From Nostoc sp. LPT (lineage in GTDB: Bacteria > Cyanobacteriota > Cyanobacteriia > Cyanobacteriales > Nostocaceae), in contig NZ_JABXKF010000005.1 of NCBI RefSeq assembly GCF_017115165.1, forward strand, positions 62,001-126,000: a stretch of 64,000 bases of DNA, in the 5' to 3' direction. The translations under genes and the position numbers were made by a program. Within the stretch, counting starts at the first letter, position 1. Each line of letters begins with the position of its first letter. Shown piece after piece: positions 55,476 to 64,000 of the stretch. The notes beneath the pieces are model-generated. The model was not told the origin of the DNA. It saw only the letters and a program-made list of their open reading frames with translations, and ran no database searches.

Positions 55476-57350
55476 ATGGCAATGCTTACTGAAGCCCTCG
55501 AACTGGCAAAGCAATATCATCGAGCTAATCACTTAAACGCAGCTGAGCAGGTATACCGTGAAATTTTGGAAAACCAGCCAGACCACCCTGAGGCTTTATA
55601 CGGATTAGGTTTGCTAGCGCAGCAAAGGGGTCAGAATCAATCTGCTGAGAAGTTGTTTAAGGTAGCTCTTCAAGCCCAACCAGATTTATTCAAGGCTTGG
55701 TTCAATTTAGGCAATCTCCATCAAGCTCAAGGACGCTTACCTGAAGCAGTAAATGCTTATCAGCAAGCCTTAGCCATTCTGCCAGACGCAGCTCCTATTT
55801 ACAATAACCTGGGCTATACCCTCCAACAACAAGGTAAGCTTGACGAGGCGATCGCCTGTTATCAAAAATCCCTGGAGTTGCAGCCCAACTGCACTGAAGC
55901 CGATGTGAATTTAGGCAATGTACTATACATCCAAGGGAAACTTTCAACAGAACAACAAGCCCACTATGCAGTATTAAACAATGAGTTGGGCATTGCCCGC
56001 AGACAAGCAAATGATTTGACGATTGCTGTTAGTTATTATCGGCAGGCGATCGCTATGCAGCCTGACTTGGTAGATGTGCATTATAACTTAGGAACTGCTC
56101 TTCAAGAACAAGGCGAGTTAGACAAGGCAAGTGATTGTTATCAAAAAGTTCTGGAACTCAATTCGAGCTACACAGAATCAATTAATCAACAACTCCTGAA
56201 AATGACTCAATCTTACCATCAGCTGCATAGCGAACTAGGAGTCATATCACTCAAGCCAGAAAAAAATAGCCGAGGTAACGTACTTCTCTCATACATTATT
56301 AATCCGTTTCTATTAAAGACTGGTCAATCTATCCCCCATAATCACACCGAGTACTGGGAGTCGTTTCAGATCGCTACAACATTTTTAGAGCTTGGCTATT
56401 GCGTTGATGTTATTAGCCATAGAAATGTAGGATTTATTCCTCAAAAACACTACTCGTTTTTCATTGATATCCGCTGGAATCTTGCAAGGCTAACACCACT
56501 ACTTAACGAAGACTGTATAAAAATATTTCATATAAATACTGCTCATATTTTATTCCAGAATGCAGCAGCAGCTAATCGGTTTCTAGCGCTACAACAGCGC
56601 AAAGGCATCACCTTGAATCATCAAAAGCACGAAATGTCTAATCTAGGTATTGAAGATGCTGATTGTGCTACTGTTCTCGGCAACGAATTCACCGTCAATA
56701 CCTATCGATATGCAAATAAACCAATCTATCGCATTCCCATTTCGACACCAGTGGTTTATCCCTGGTCAGAATCGAAAGATTTTGAAGCTTGCCGAAAGCG
56801 ATTTCTTTGGTTTGGTGGAGCTGGAATGGTGCATAAGGGGCTAGACTTAGTTTTAGATGCTTTTGTAGATATGCCAGAGTACCATCTCACTGTTTGTGGC
56901 CCGGTAAAACAAGAGAAGGAGTTCGAGCAGGCTTTTGATCAAGAACTTTATCAAACTCCCAATATTCATACTTATGGTTGGATTGATATTAGCAGTCCAG
57001 AGTTTATAAACCTTACAAACACTTGTATTGGGCTAGTTTATCCTTCTTGTTCAGAAGGTGGTGGTGGCAGTGTGATTACTTGTATGCACGCTGGGCTAAT
57101 TCCAATTGTTAGCTACGAAGCAAGTGTGGATGTGGAGAGCCAGTTCGGTGTGATACTCAAAAATTCTTCCATTGAAGAAATCAAAGATTCAGTACGGAAA
57201 ATTGCTAACCTTCCTGCTTTACAACTTAAGCAAATGTCCCATAAGGCATGGGAGTTTGCTAGAGCTAATCACACCAGAGAAAAATTTGCAAAGGAATATC
57301 GGAAAACGGTTGAAACCCTTATAAACACCCATATTTTATCACCTTCTTAA
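55476..57350 (+). CDS. TPR-glycosyltransferase (GT4/GT-B type) fusion protein
   Basis: 624 residues. The TPR block (about 5-235) is nearly the same cassette as in neighbouring genes (EALYGLGLLAQQRGQNQSAE, YNNLGYTLQQQGKLDEAIAC). It is followed by a GT-B-like enzyme: an N-terminal domain (RGNVLLSYIINPFLLKTGQS), the GT4-type LWFGGAGMVHKGLDLVLDAF near 443 and the donor-site segment YPSCSEGGGGSVITCMHAG near 521. The Glu in SEGGGGS matches the E-x7-E-type region of GT4 enzymes. Thus the same TPR module is joined to a different catalytic fold than the genes on either side. Acceptor and sugar unknown. Confidence 0.87.
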   Translation: MAMLTEALELAKQYHRANHLNAAEQVYREILENQPDHPEALYGLGLLAQQRGQNQSAEKLFKVALQAQPDLFKAWFNLGNLHQAQGRLPEAVNAYQQALAILPDAAPIYNNLGYTLQQQGKLDEAIACYQKSLELQPNCTEADVNLGNVLYIQGKLSTEQQAHYAVLNNELGIARRQANDLTIAVSYYRQAIAMQPDLVDVHYNLGTALQEQGELDKASDCYQKVLELNSSYTESINQQLLKMTQSYHQLHSELGVISLKPEKNSRGNVLLSYIINPFLLKTGQSIPHNHTEYWESFQIATTFLELGYCVDVISHRNVGFIPQKHYSFFIDIRWNLARLTPLLNEDCIKIFHINTAHILFQNAAAANRFLALQQRKGITLNHQKHEMSNLGIEDADCATVLGNEFTVNTYRYANKPIYRIPISTPVVYPWSESKDFEACRKRFLWFGGAGMVHKGLDLVLDAFVDMPEYHLTVCGPVKQEKEFEQAFDQELYQTPNIHTYGWIDISSPEFINLTNTCIGLVYPSCSEGGGGSVITCMHAGLIPIVSYEASVDVESQFGVILKNSSIEEIKDSVRKIANLPALQLKQMSHKAWEFARANHTREKFAKEYRKTVETLINTHILSPS

Positions 57351-59359
57351 TGCTGCTCTTTTCAAAAACTGATATGAACACCATTTCTTCAAACCTCCAA
57401 CTTGCTGTGCAGCATCATCGTGCCAATCGTTTAGCCCAGGCTGAACAGAGTTATCGTCAGATACTGGCAGAACAACCAGACCACCCTGAGGCTTTATACG
57501 CATTAGGTATGCTGGCGCAGCAAAACGGTCAGTTGGCGGTGGCAGAGCAGTTTTTGAGTGCTGCCGTTCAAGTGCAACCAGATTCTGTTAAAGCTTGGTT
57601 TAGTTTAGGTAATTTGTCTTTGGCTCAAGAGCAGTTCTCACAAGGAGCGATCGCTTATCGTCAAGCTTTAGCTCTACGACCGGACTCACTACCAATTTAC
57701 AACAACTTGGGCTTTGCTCTGCAACAACAAGGACTATTTGATGAAGCAATTAACTACTATCAAAAAGCCTTAGAGTTGAAGCCAGACTTTACAGAAGCCG
57801 AGGCAAATTTGGGTAATGCACTCCACGCCCAAGGCCAGCTTTCAAAAGAACAACAAATCTACTATGCTCAATTGAATCACCAGTTGGGTGTTGCCCGGAA
57901 ACAAGCAGGAGATTTGAAAACTGCTGTGGCTTTCTATCGAGCTGCGATCGCTTTACAGCCTGATTTACTAGATGCTCACTATAACTTGGGAGTTGCGCTT
58001 CAAGAACAAGGTGATTTTGAAGAGGCAATAATCTCTTATCAAAAAATATTGGAACTGAATCCTCACAACGGAGAAATTTACTTCAAATTAGGCAAAATTT
58101 ACCAAGACCAAAACAAATTACCAGAGGCAATCGCTGCCTATCAACAAGGGTTGAAGCTCACCAATCCCCAGTACCTCAAAGCATTTATAGCTGAACCAGG
58201 AACCGAAAAAGCTGAGGAAGTACCGATTACACCGGAACTTCCTCAAGGAGAGGTAATTGTGAGAAACTATAAGTTTCCCAAGATTCCAGCAGTTGCAGCT
58301 AGTGAAAAGAAGAGGCCATTCTGGAGTGTGGTGATTCTTGCATATCAACGTACTGACTATCTTCTCGAATGTCTAGCTAGTGTTTTAGCACAATGGACTG
58401 GCGAAGAGGAGATGGAAATTTTAGTAATGGACAATGCCAGTACGCCGCCACTCTTCGATCTAGTGAATGCTATTGGCAGAGGTATAGTAAGCTACTACCG
58501 TAATTCGCAAAATATTGGGTTAGTAGGAAACCATAACACAGGTATTACACTCAGTCGAGGGCAATGGATTCACATACTTCACGATGATGATTATGTTCTC
58601 CCTGGTTTTTATTCCCAACTCAAGCAGAGTCTGGAAGATTGTTCGGATTCTGTTGGAGCAGCTTTCACAGGTTTTGATAATATTGACGAAAAAGGGGTGT
58701 TTCTTTCCAAAGGGGATATTTTTTACTGGTATGGAGAAGACAGAGGTATTATTCAAGATTGGCTGTCACAGATTGTAGTGACAAATCCGTTGAGACCCTC
58801 GGCAATAGTTGTTCGTCGGCAAACCTATGAAAGACTAGGGGGATATTGTTCTGAGTTGAGCGATCTTAACGGGTGGGAACTGTGTAAACGGATTGCTACT
58901 TTTTATGATTGTTGGTATGAACCAGAAATTTTGGCTTGTTATCGCGTAGATACGAGTTGGTACACTAACAAAATGTCGAATAAGCTTTTTTTGACAGGAA
59001 ATCACGCAGTATTTCTTCGCCGTGCCATCGAGATTACAGAGAGTTATCTTCCTACTGATTTTTGTACAGAGATTACAGCAAAAGCCCGTAGCTATAACTT
59101 TGAATATATTCTAAAAAGGAGGGTAATCATTCCTCTCAAAGCTGGTAATCTGACTGGTGCTTTGCGTATGCTCCAAGAGGCTCTAAAAATCGATCGGTCT
59201 CCTGAAGCGGTAGCAAAGTTATTTGCCTGGTTGACTCAAGATGAAGCCGCTCCCCTCAGAGATGAGATTGCTGCCAAGTTGCTTGCTGTTCCTGGAGAAA
59301 ATATTCCAGACAATATTCCTACTGAATTAAAATCCCCACAAACTGCGATCGCACCATAG
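57350..59359 (+). CDS. TPR-glycosyltransferase family 2 fusion protein, paralogue
   Basis: 669 residues. The first ATG overlaps the previous stop by one base (TAATG); another ATG at 57374 (M-N-T-I-S-S-N) may be the real start. The TPR cassette (about 15-290) precedes a GT2 domain near 323 (FWSVVILAYQRTDYLLECL) with LVMDNAS and HDDDYVLPG near 410. It is clearly paralogous to 53429-55447, including the C-terminal region, but the variable part (EKGVFLSKGDIFYWYGEDRG) differs, so it may use another acceptor. It is co-transcribed with its neighbours by spacing. Confidence 0.9.
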   Translation: MLLFSKTDMNTISSNLQLAVQHHRANRLAQAEQSYRQILAEQPDHPEALYALGMLAQQNGQLAVAEQFLSAAVQVQPDSVKAWFSLGNLSLAQEQFSQGAIAYRQALALRPDSLPIYNNLGFALQQQGLFDEAINYYQKALELKPDFTEAEANLGNALHAQGQLSKEQQIYYAQLNHQLGVARKQAGDLKTAVAFYRAAIALQPDLLDAHYNLGVALQEQGDFEEAIISYQKILELNPHNGEIYFKLGKIYQDQNKLPEAIAAYQQGLKLTNPQYLKAFIAEPGTEKAEEVPITPELPQGEVIVRNYKFPKIPAVAASEKKRPFWSVVILAYQRTDYLLECLASVLAQWTGEEEMEILVMDNASTPPLFDLVNAIGRGIVSYYRNSQNIGLVGNHNTGITLSRGQWIHILHDDDYVLPGFYSQLKQSLEDCSDSVGAAFTGFDNIDEKGVFLSKGDIFYWYGEDRGIIQDWLSQIVVTNPLRPSAIVVRRQTYERLGGYCSELSDLNGWELCKRIATFYDCWYEPEILACYRVDTSWYTNKMSNKLFLTGNHAVFLRRAIEITESYLPTDFCTEITAKARSYNFEYILKRRVIIPLKAGNLTGALRMLQEALKIDRSPEAVAKLFAWLTQDEAAPLRDEIAAKLLAVPGENIPDNIPTELKSPQTAIAP

Positions 59360-59362
59360 GAT

Positions 59363-60391
59363 ATGAAAATACTTGTAACTGGAACTGAAGGTTATATCGG
59401 CTCGTTATTAGCTCCCCTCTTAATCCAACAAGGTCATGAAGTTATTGGGTTGGATACTGGCTTTTATAAAGTAGGTTGGCTATATAACGGCACCAAGGTA
59501 ACTGCCAAAACCCTCAACAAAGACATCCGTCACATTACAACAGAAGACCTGCAAGGCGTAGAAGCAATAGTTCACATGGCAGAACTCTCCAACGACCCTT
59601 TAGGTCAGTTAGCCCCTGATATCACCTACGATATCAACCACAAAGGCTCAGTACATTTAGCGAAGCTGGCGAAAGCAGCCCGAATCCAACGCTTTGTCTA
59701 TACATCATCATGTAGCGTCTATGGTTTTGCCACTGAAGACTACGTTAGCGAAGAGTCTACCATCAATCCCCAAACAGCTTATGCCAAATGCAAAGCACTT
59801 GTCGAACAGGATGTGAAACTCCTTGCTGATGATAGCTTCTCTCCCACCTTTCTCCGAAATGCCACAGCCTATGGCGCCTCTGGGAGAATGCGCTTTGATA
59901 TCGTCTTAAACAATCTAGCAGGTTGGGCATGGACAATTAAAGAAATCAAGATGAACAGCGACGGTACACCTTGGCGTCCCTTAGTGCATCTGTTAGATAT
60001 CTGCAAAGCAATTATCTGTACCTTAGAAGCTCCGCGTGATGTAATTCACAACCAAATTTTCAATGTCGGTGATACAAATAGCAACTATCAAGTCAAACAA
60101 ATTGCTCAAATAGTTGCAGAAGTTTTTACAGATTGTAAATTGAGCTTTGGTAAACATGATCCTGACAACCGCAGCTATCGGGTTTTATTTCATAAAATTA
60201 ACCAAAATTTACCAGGATTCAAATGTGAATGGGATGCCCAGCGCGGTGCCCAACAACTCTATAATGTCTTCCAGCAAATTGATATGGATCGAGAAACATT
60301 TGAATTTAGAGGCTTTACTCGTCTGAAACAACTGGAATATCTCATTCGCACTCAGCAAATCAATCGAGATTTATTTTGGCAGACTGTTTAA
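59363..60391 (+). CDS. NAD-dependent sugar epimerase/dehydratase (extended SDR)
   Basis: 342 residues. The cofactor motif is Gly7-x2-Gly10-x2-Gly13 (VTGTEGYIGS). The catalytic residues lie in TSSCSVYG and Tyr140-x3-Lys144 (TAYAKCK). Family members interconvert nucleotide sugars (4,6-dehydratases, epimerases or 4-ketoreductases). It starts 3 bases after the glycosyltransferase stop and is followed by a C-methyltransferase, an RfbF-like enzyme and an RfbC-like epimerase. A step in making a methyl-branched deoxysugar is therefore likely. The exact reaction is not determinable from motifs. Confidence 0.9.
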   Translation: MKILVTGTEGYIGSLLAPLLIQQGHEVIGLDTGFYKVGWLYNGTKVTAKTLNKDIRHITTEDLQGVEAIVHMAELSNDPLGQLAPDITYDINHKGSVHLAKLAKAARIQRFVYTSSCSVYGFATEDYVSEESTINPQTAYAKCKALVEQDVKLLADDSFSPTFLRNATAYGASGRMRFDIVLNNLAGWAWTIKEIKMNSDGTPWRPLVHLLDICKAIICTLEAPRDVIHNQIFNVGDTNSNYQVKQIAQIVAEVFTDCKLSFGKHDPDNRSYRVLFHKINQNLPGFKCEWDAQRGAQQLYNVFQQIDMDRETFEFRGFTRLKQLEYLIRTQQINRDLFWQTV

Positions 60392-60401
60392 AATATAAGT
60401 T

Positions 60402-61667
60402 ATGAATTTACTAAAATCAACAAATAATCAACCAATAACTGGTAACTGTCTGTTCTGTGGGACAGGCTTACACCATACCTTCGTAGATTTAGGTATGTCT
60501 CCTCCCTGCGAAAGTTATCGCAGTCTCAAACAACTCAATGAATTAGAGCCATTTTATCCTCTGCATGTCTATGTTTGTGAGAAGTGTTTTTTAGTTCAAC
60601 TCCAAGAATACATTAGCCCAGAAAATATTTTTAGTGACTATGCTTATTTTTCTTCATACTCTGATAGCTGGTTACAACACGCTCAAAAATATGTTGATTT
60701 GGTAGTAGAACGTTTCCAATTAAACCAGGAAAGTCAAGTAATAGAAATTGCTAGTAATGATGGCTACTTACTGCAATACTTTGTTGCCAAAAGCATCCCA
60801 GCGCTGGGAATAGAGCCAGCAGCAAATGTTGCTGAGGTAGCAATTAAAAAAGGTATTCCTACAGTTGTCAAATTTTTTGGTCAGGAGACAGCAAAAGAAC
60901 AGGTTGCTAAGGGCAAACAGGCAGATTTATTACTCGGAAATAATGTCCTTGCTCACACACCATATCTCAATGATTTTGTCAAAGGAATGAAAATTATTCT
61001 CAAACCGCATGGTGTAATTACTATGGAATTTCCACACTTGATGCGGTTAATCGAGGAAAATCAGTTTGATACTATTTACCATGAGCATTTCTCTTATTTT
61101 TCCTTTCTGACTGTAGACAAGATTTTTGCTGCTCACGGTTTGACAATTTTTGATGTAGAAGAATTAACTACTCATGGTGGTTCTTTGAGAATTTATGCCC
61201 GCCATAATGAAGATTCTTCTAAACCTATTACTGACCAAGTATCAGAACTGAAAAATAGAGAAGAAGCAGCTGGTTTTACGCAATTAGAATACTATTTTTC
61301 TTTTGGAGAACAAGTTAAAGAAACGAAACGCAACTTATTAGATTTTTTGATCGAAGTTAAGCGAGAGGGAAAATCGATTGTTGGTTACGGTGCTCCCGGT
61401 AAGGGAAATACTCTCTTAAACTATTGCGGTATCCGCACAGATTTTCTTGACTATACAGTAGACCGTAACCCTTATAAACAGGGTCAATTTTTACCAGGAA
61501 CTCATATTCCGATTTTTCATCCAGATAAAATTGCCGAAACAAAGCCTGACTATATACTAATTTTGCCCTGGAATCTGAAAAATGAAATTATGAAACAAAT
61601 AGCTTACATTCGGGATTGGGGAGGTCAATTTGTTGTACCAATTCCTGAAGTTAATGTCTACTCTTAA
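60402..61667 (+). CDS. sugar C-methyltransferase (TylC3/NovU-like)
   Basis: 421 residues with the three-part layout of deoxysugar C-methyltransferases. There is an N-terminal zinc-binding domain (CLFCGTGLHHTF and YVCEKCFLVQL), a central SAM-binding domain (VIEIASNDGYLLQYF, then LLGNNVLAHTPYLNDFVKGM) and a C-terminal domain (IVGYGAPGKGNTLLNY). Relatives add a methyl branch at C-3 or C-5 of a nucleotide-bound 4-keto sugar. The EFPHLMRLIEENQFDTIYHE segment is part of the conserved catalytic region. It follows the SDR gene by 10 bases, so the two probably act in sequence. Confidence 0.92.
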   Translation: MNLLKSTNNQPITGNCLFCGTGLHHTFVDLGMSPPCESYRSLKQLNELEPFYPLHVYVCEKCFLVQLQEYISPENIFSDYAYFSSYSDSWLQHAQKYVDLVVERFQLNQESQVIEIASNDGYLLQYFVAKSIPALGIEPAANVAEVAIKKGIPTVVKFFGQETAKEQVAKGKQADLLLGNNVLAHTPYLNDFVKGMKIILKPHGVITMEFPHLMRLIEENQFDTIYHEHFSYFSFLTVDKIFAAHGLTIFDVEELTTHGGSLRIYARHNEDSSKPITDQVSELKNREEAAGFTQLEYYFSFGEQVKETKRNLLDFLIEVKREGKSIVGYGAPGKGNTLLNYCGIRTDFLDYTVDRNPYKQGQFLPGTHIPIFHPDKIAETKPDYILILPWNLKNEIMKQIAYIRDWGGQFVVPIPEVNVYS

Positions 61668-61706
61668 GTATTTAATATTTTTGATCGTCAACAAGGGGTA
61701 ATTGAG

Positions 61707-62504
61707 ATGAAAGTAGTTTTATTTTGTGGTGGTTTAGGAGCCAGAATGAGAGAATATTCAGAAAGTATTCCTAAGCCAATGGTGAATATTGGTTATAGAC
61801 CAATATTATGGCATGTCATGAAATACTATGCTCACTATGGACACAAAGATTTTATCTTATGTCTTGGTTACAAGTCTGACCTAATTAAAAGCTATTTTTT
61901 GAATTACAATGAATGGCTTTCAAATAACTTTACCCTTTCTAACGGTAGCCAAATTCAGTTGTTTAATCGAGATATTCAAGATTGGAATATTACATTTGTA
62001 GATACAGGCTTAACTGCCAACATTGGTCAAAGATTCAAAGCAGTAGAAAAGTATCTAGAAGGAGAAGAAGTATTTTTAGCTAATTATAGTGATGGTTTGA
62101 CAGACTTACATTTACCAACGTATATTAATAATTTTCATCAGCGTGATAAAATCGGTAGTTTTTTATGTGTCAGACCGAGCCAAACTTTTCACTTAGTTGA
62201 CATGAAAGAGGATGGGTTGGTAAAAAATATCCAAGATGTAAAACAATGTGATATTTGGATTAATGGAGGATATTTTATCTTTAAAAAAGATATTTTTAAC
62301 TATATAAATTATGGTGAAGAACTTGTCCTTGAGCCTTTTCAAAGATTGATTGCCAAAGAAGAACTTTTTGCATATAAATACACTGGCTTTTTCGGAGTAA
62401 TGGATACGTTTAAAGAGAAACAACAGTTGGATGATATGTATGCTCAAGGCAAAAGACCTTGGGAAGTTTGGGGAGATGAACAAGTACAAGTCGACCATGT
62501 ATGA
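61707..62504 (+). CDS. glucose-1-phosphate cytidylyltransferase-like nucleotidyltransferase (RfbF family)
   Basis: 265 residues. The pyrophosphorylase signature is FCGGLGARMREYSESIPKPM, followed by the Mg-binding YSDGLTDL and the C-terminal GFFGVMDTFKEKQQLDDMY and KRPWEVW, all close to RfbF. RfbF makes CDP-glucose from CTP and glucose-1-phosphate, the entry to CDP-deoxysugars. The first loop reads F-C-G-G-L-G where many relatives have L-A-G-G-L-G, a conservative change. It lies between the C-methyltransferase and the PIG-L gene, overlapping the latter by 4 bases. The sugar could differ from glucose. Confidence 0.9.
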   Translation: MKVVLFCGGLGARMREYSESIPKPMVNIGYRPILWHVMKYYAHYGHKDFILCLGYKSDLIKSYFLNYNEWLSNNFTLSNGSQIQLFNRDIQDWNITFVDTGLTANIGQRFKAVEKYLEGEEVFLANYSDGLTDLHLPTYINNFHQRDKIGSFLCVRPSQTFHLVDMKEDGLVKNIQDVKQCDIWINGGYFIFKKDIFNYINYGEELVLEPFQRLIAKEELFAYKYTGFFGVMDTFKEKQQLDDMYAQGKRPWEVWGDEQVQVDHV

Positions 62505-63154
62505 TCCAACTTAGTTTGAATAAGATAGAAGAATCTGAGTACAAAATCCTTTGTCTCGGTTCTCATTGTGATGATATCGAGATTGGTTGTGGAGGCACAA
62601 TCTTAAAGCTGATAGAGAATTACCAAGATGTTGTTATCTATTGGGTTGTCTTTAGTTCCAATGAGCAAAGAGCAGAGGAAGCAACCACAAGCGCTAGTCT
62701 CTTCTTAAAAGAAATCCCAGTCAAGAAAATTATCATTAAAAATTTTCGAGATGGCTTTCTACCTTTTCAAGGGATAGAGGTGAAGGAATGCTTTGAACAG
62801 TTGAAGCAAGAATTTTCACCAGATATAATCTTTACTCATCATCGAGACGATCGCCATCAAGATCATCGCTTAATTTCTGACTTTACTTGGAATACCTTTA
62901 GAAATCATTTAATTTTGGAATATGAAATACCCAAATATGATGGTGATTTGGGTATTCCTAATTTCTTTGTCCATTTAAATGAAACACTCTGCTGTCGAAA
63001 AATTCAATATATTTTGGATGCGTTCCCTACCCAGAATAATAAGCAGTGGTTTACAGAAGAGACTTTTCGTTCAATTCTCAGAATTCGCGGAATTGAATCA
63101 AATTCACCGAGTAAATATGCTGAAGCATTTTACTGTCGAAAAATAGTTTTCTGA
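62501..63154 (+). CDS. PIG-L/LmbE family deacetylase
   Basis: 217 residues. The zinc motif is SHCDD (LGSHCDDIEIGCGGTI), corresponding to the usual A-H-P-D-D, plus the second motif FTHHRDDRHQDHR. Both support an intact metal site. The family hydrolyses N-acetyl groups from GlcNAc-containing substrates. Here it may deacetylate an amino sugar or a glycan made by the cluster. ATGA overlap with the upstream cytidylyltransferase indicates coupled translation. Confidence 0.9.
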   Translation: MIQLSLNKIEESEYKILCLGSHCDDIEIGCGGTILKLIENYQDVVIYWVVFSSNEQRAEEATTSASLFLKEIPVKKIIIKNFRDGFLPFQGIEVKECFEQLKQEFSPDIIFTHHRDDRHQDHRLISDFTWNTFRNHLILEYEIPKYDGDLGIPNFFVHLNETLCCRKIQYILDAFPTQNNKQWFTEETFRSILRIRGIESNSPSKYAEAFYCRKIVF

Positions 63155-63193
63155 AAAATTAGAATTTGAATTTTCTCTCAAGTTTACAAATTT

Positions 63194-63751
63194 ATGATAT
63201 TTACTGAAACTAAAATAAAAGAAGCATTTATTGTTGATTTAGAGTTGCATCAAGATATTCGGGGCTTTTTTGCTCGGAGTTTCTGTACTCAGGAATTTCA
63301 AGATCGTGGTTTAAAATCTACTATTGCCCAATGCAATTTATCTTTTAACTATAAAAAAGGAACGTTGCGGGGTATGCATTATCAAATGCCTCCTTCTCAG
63401 GAAACAAAATTGGTGCGTTGTATCAGGGGAGCTATTTATGATGTAATTATCGATTTGCGTCCAGAATCTCCTAGCTATTTATCTCATATTGGTATAGAGT
63501 TGACTGCTGAAAATCGTCTTGCTCTCTATATCCCAGATAGGTGTGCTCACGGTTTTCAAACTCTGAGCGATGAGACGGAGGTGATGTATCAAATGGGTGA
63601 TTTATATGCACCAGAATATGCTGGTGGGTATCGCTACGATGACCCAGCTTTTGGTATTGAATGGCCTCTACCTGTGACTGAAATTTCGGAAAAAGATAGG
63701 GCTTGGAGTTTATTTGAATCGAAAAAAATTGTAACGCCTGCGGTGACGTAA
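63194..63751 (+). CDS. dTDP-4-dehydrorhamnose 3,5-epimerase family (RfbC-like) cupin
   Basis: 185 residues, the normal RfbC length. Conserved elements are DIRGFFARSF, the active-site His in GTLRGMHYQ, IYDVIIDLRPESPSY and PDRCAHGFQTL. Such enzymes epimerise a 4-keto-6-deoxy nucleotide sugar at C-3 and/or C-5. Beside an RfbF-like enzyme and a C-methyltransferase it probably works on a CDP-linked keto sugar and not on the rhamnose pathway; no RmlA, B or D genes are in the window. It sits 39 bases after the PIG-L gene. Confidence 0.92.
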   Translation: MIFTETKIKEAFIVDLELHQDIRGFFARSFCTQEFQDRGLKSTIAQCNLSFNYKKGTLRGMHYQMPPSQETKLVRCIRGAIYDVIIDLRPESPSYLSHIGIELTAENRLALYIPDRCAHGFQTLSDETEVMYQMGDLYAPEYAGGYRYDDPAFGIEWPLPVTEISEKDRAWSLFESKKIVTPAVT

Positions 63752-63890
63752 TGCTTTTAAGAACAATTTCTATAGGATTAGTATAACGCAGAGGCACAGA
63801 GACACAGAAAATCAGAATTTAAAAAATTGAATTTTGAGTTTTATACTCAACACTGTGTTCAAACTTTGTTACAGCAGATGAGGGGGGGAA

Positions 63891-64000
63891 GTGAATACAA
63901 TTTATTTTGATTCGACTTTTAGTGATGAAATCAGACGCAAGCATCTCTACAATGGACAAATATTTGTTTTTTCTCCTTGCGCCAGTGCGATCGCTCTATG
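63891..64000 (+). CDS. partial gene at the window end, unknown protein
   Basis: A GTG at 63891 preceded by GAGGGGGGGAA opens a frame (N-T-I-Y-F-D-S-T-F-S-D-E-I-R-R-K-H-L-Y) with no stop before the edge. About 36 residues are visible. The start is convincing by its ribosome site; the family is not identifiable from this much sequence. It is on the same strand as the sugar operon, separated by 139 bases that include a repeat-like GCAGAGGCACAGAGACACAG stretch. Confidence 0.55.
   Translation, partial: MNTIYFDSTFSDEIRRKHLYNGQIFVFSPCASAIAL

Overview
The window looks like chromosomal DNA of a filamentous, probably heterocyst-forming cyanobacterium of the Nostoc/Anabaena type. Three things point there: frequent HIP1 octamers (GCGATCGC), heptameric short tandem repeats in spacers (AATGACN, AATTTTG), and protein families typical of the group (SLH-OprB porin, CTB-type double-glycine peptide, TPR-glycosyltransferases). 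No rRNA, tRNA, CRISPR array or transposase gene was recognised.

Region 1 (1-3.4 kb): a frameshifted XRE-type regulator lies one base upstream of a 1012-residue hybrid histidine kinase (PAS-PAS-GAF-GAF-HisKA-HATPase-REC).

Region 2 (3.6-22.7 kb, all on the minus strand): an organosulfur (sulfonate) scavenging island. It holds seven SsuA-like substrate-binding protein genes, two of them interrupted by a single in-frame TAA. With them are a TauD-like dioxygenase, a methyltransferase, an SfnB/DszC-like flavoprotein of the acyl-CoA dehydrogenase fold, two paralogous amidohydrolases flanking a frameshifted MFS transporter, and an AprA-like flavoprotein with a two-cluster ferredoxin. A 14-copy 21-bp minisatellite lies inside the island.

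Region 3 (23.4-28 kb): an SLH-OprB porin, a DPM1/GtrB-like glycosyltransferase and a TVP38/VTT membrane protein.

Region 4 (28.9-37 kb): ssuD-ssuC-ssuB (alkanesulfonate monooxygenase, permease, ATPase), the only permease and ATPase in the window and therefore the likely partners of the many binding proteins. It is followed by tandem D-2-hydroxyacid dehydrogenases, a small hydrophilic protein and a second SfnB-like flavoprotein. The spacers carry several foldback or MITE-like repeats.

Region 5 (39.5-53 kb, plus strand): a peptide maturation and export locus. It comprises a C39-peptidase ABC exporter with an N-terminal cyclic-nucleotide-binding-like domain, an HlyD adaptor, a parvulin-type isomerase, a CTB-type GG-leader peptide with its own promoter and terminator, a TPR-GT41-TPR protein, a Nif11-leader precursor with two L-Y-G motifs, a radical SAM/SPASM enzyme, a 56-residue accessory ORF and an RTX protein. 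The precursor, radical SAM enzyme and tiny ORF resemble the PlpA/PlpX/PlpY protein-splicing (spliceotide) system; this is the most interesting part of the window.

Region 6 (53.4-64 kb, plus strand): three more TPR-glycosyltransferase fusions built on the same TPR cassette, then a modified-sugar set (SDR epimerase/dehydratase, C-methyltransferase, RfbF-like cytidylyltransferase, PIG-L deacetylase, RfbC-like epimerase). It may make and attach a branched deoxysugar to a polysaccharide or to secreted peptides. The last gene runs off the window.
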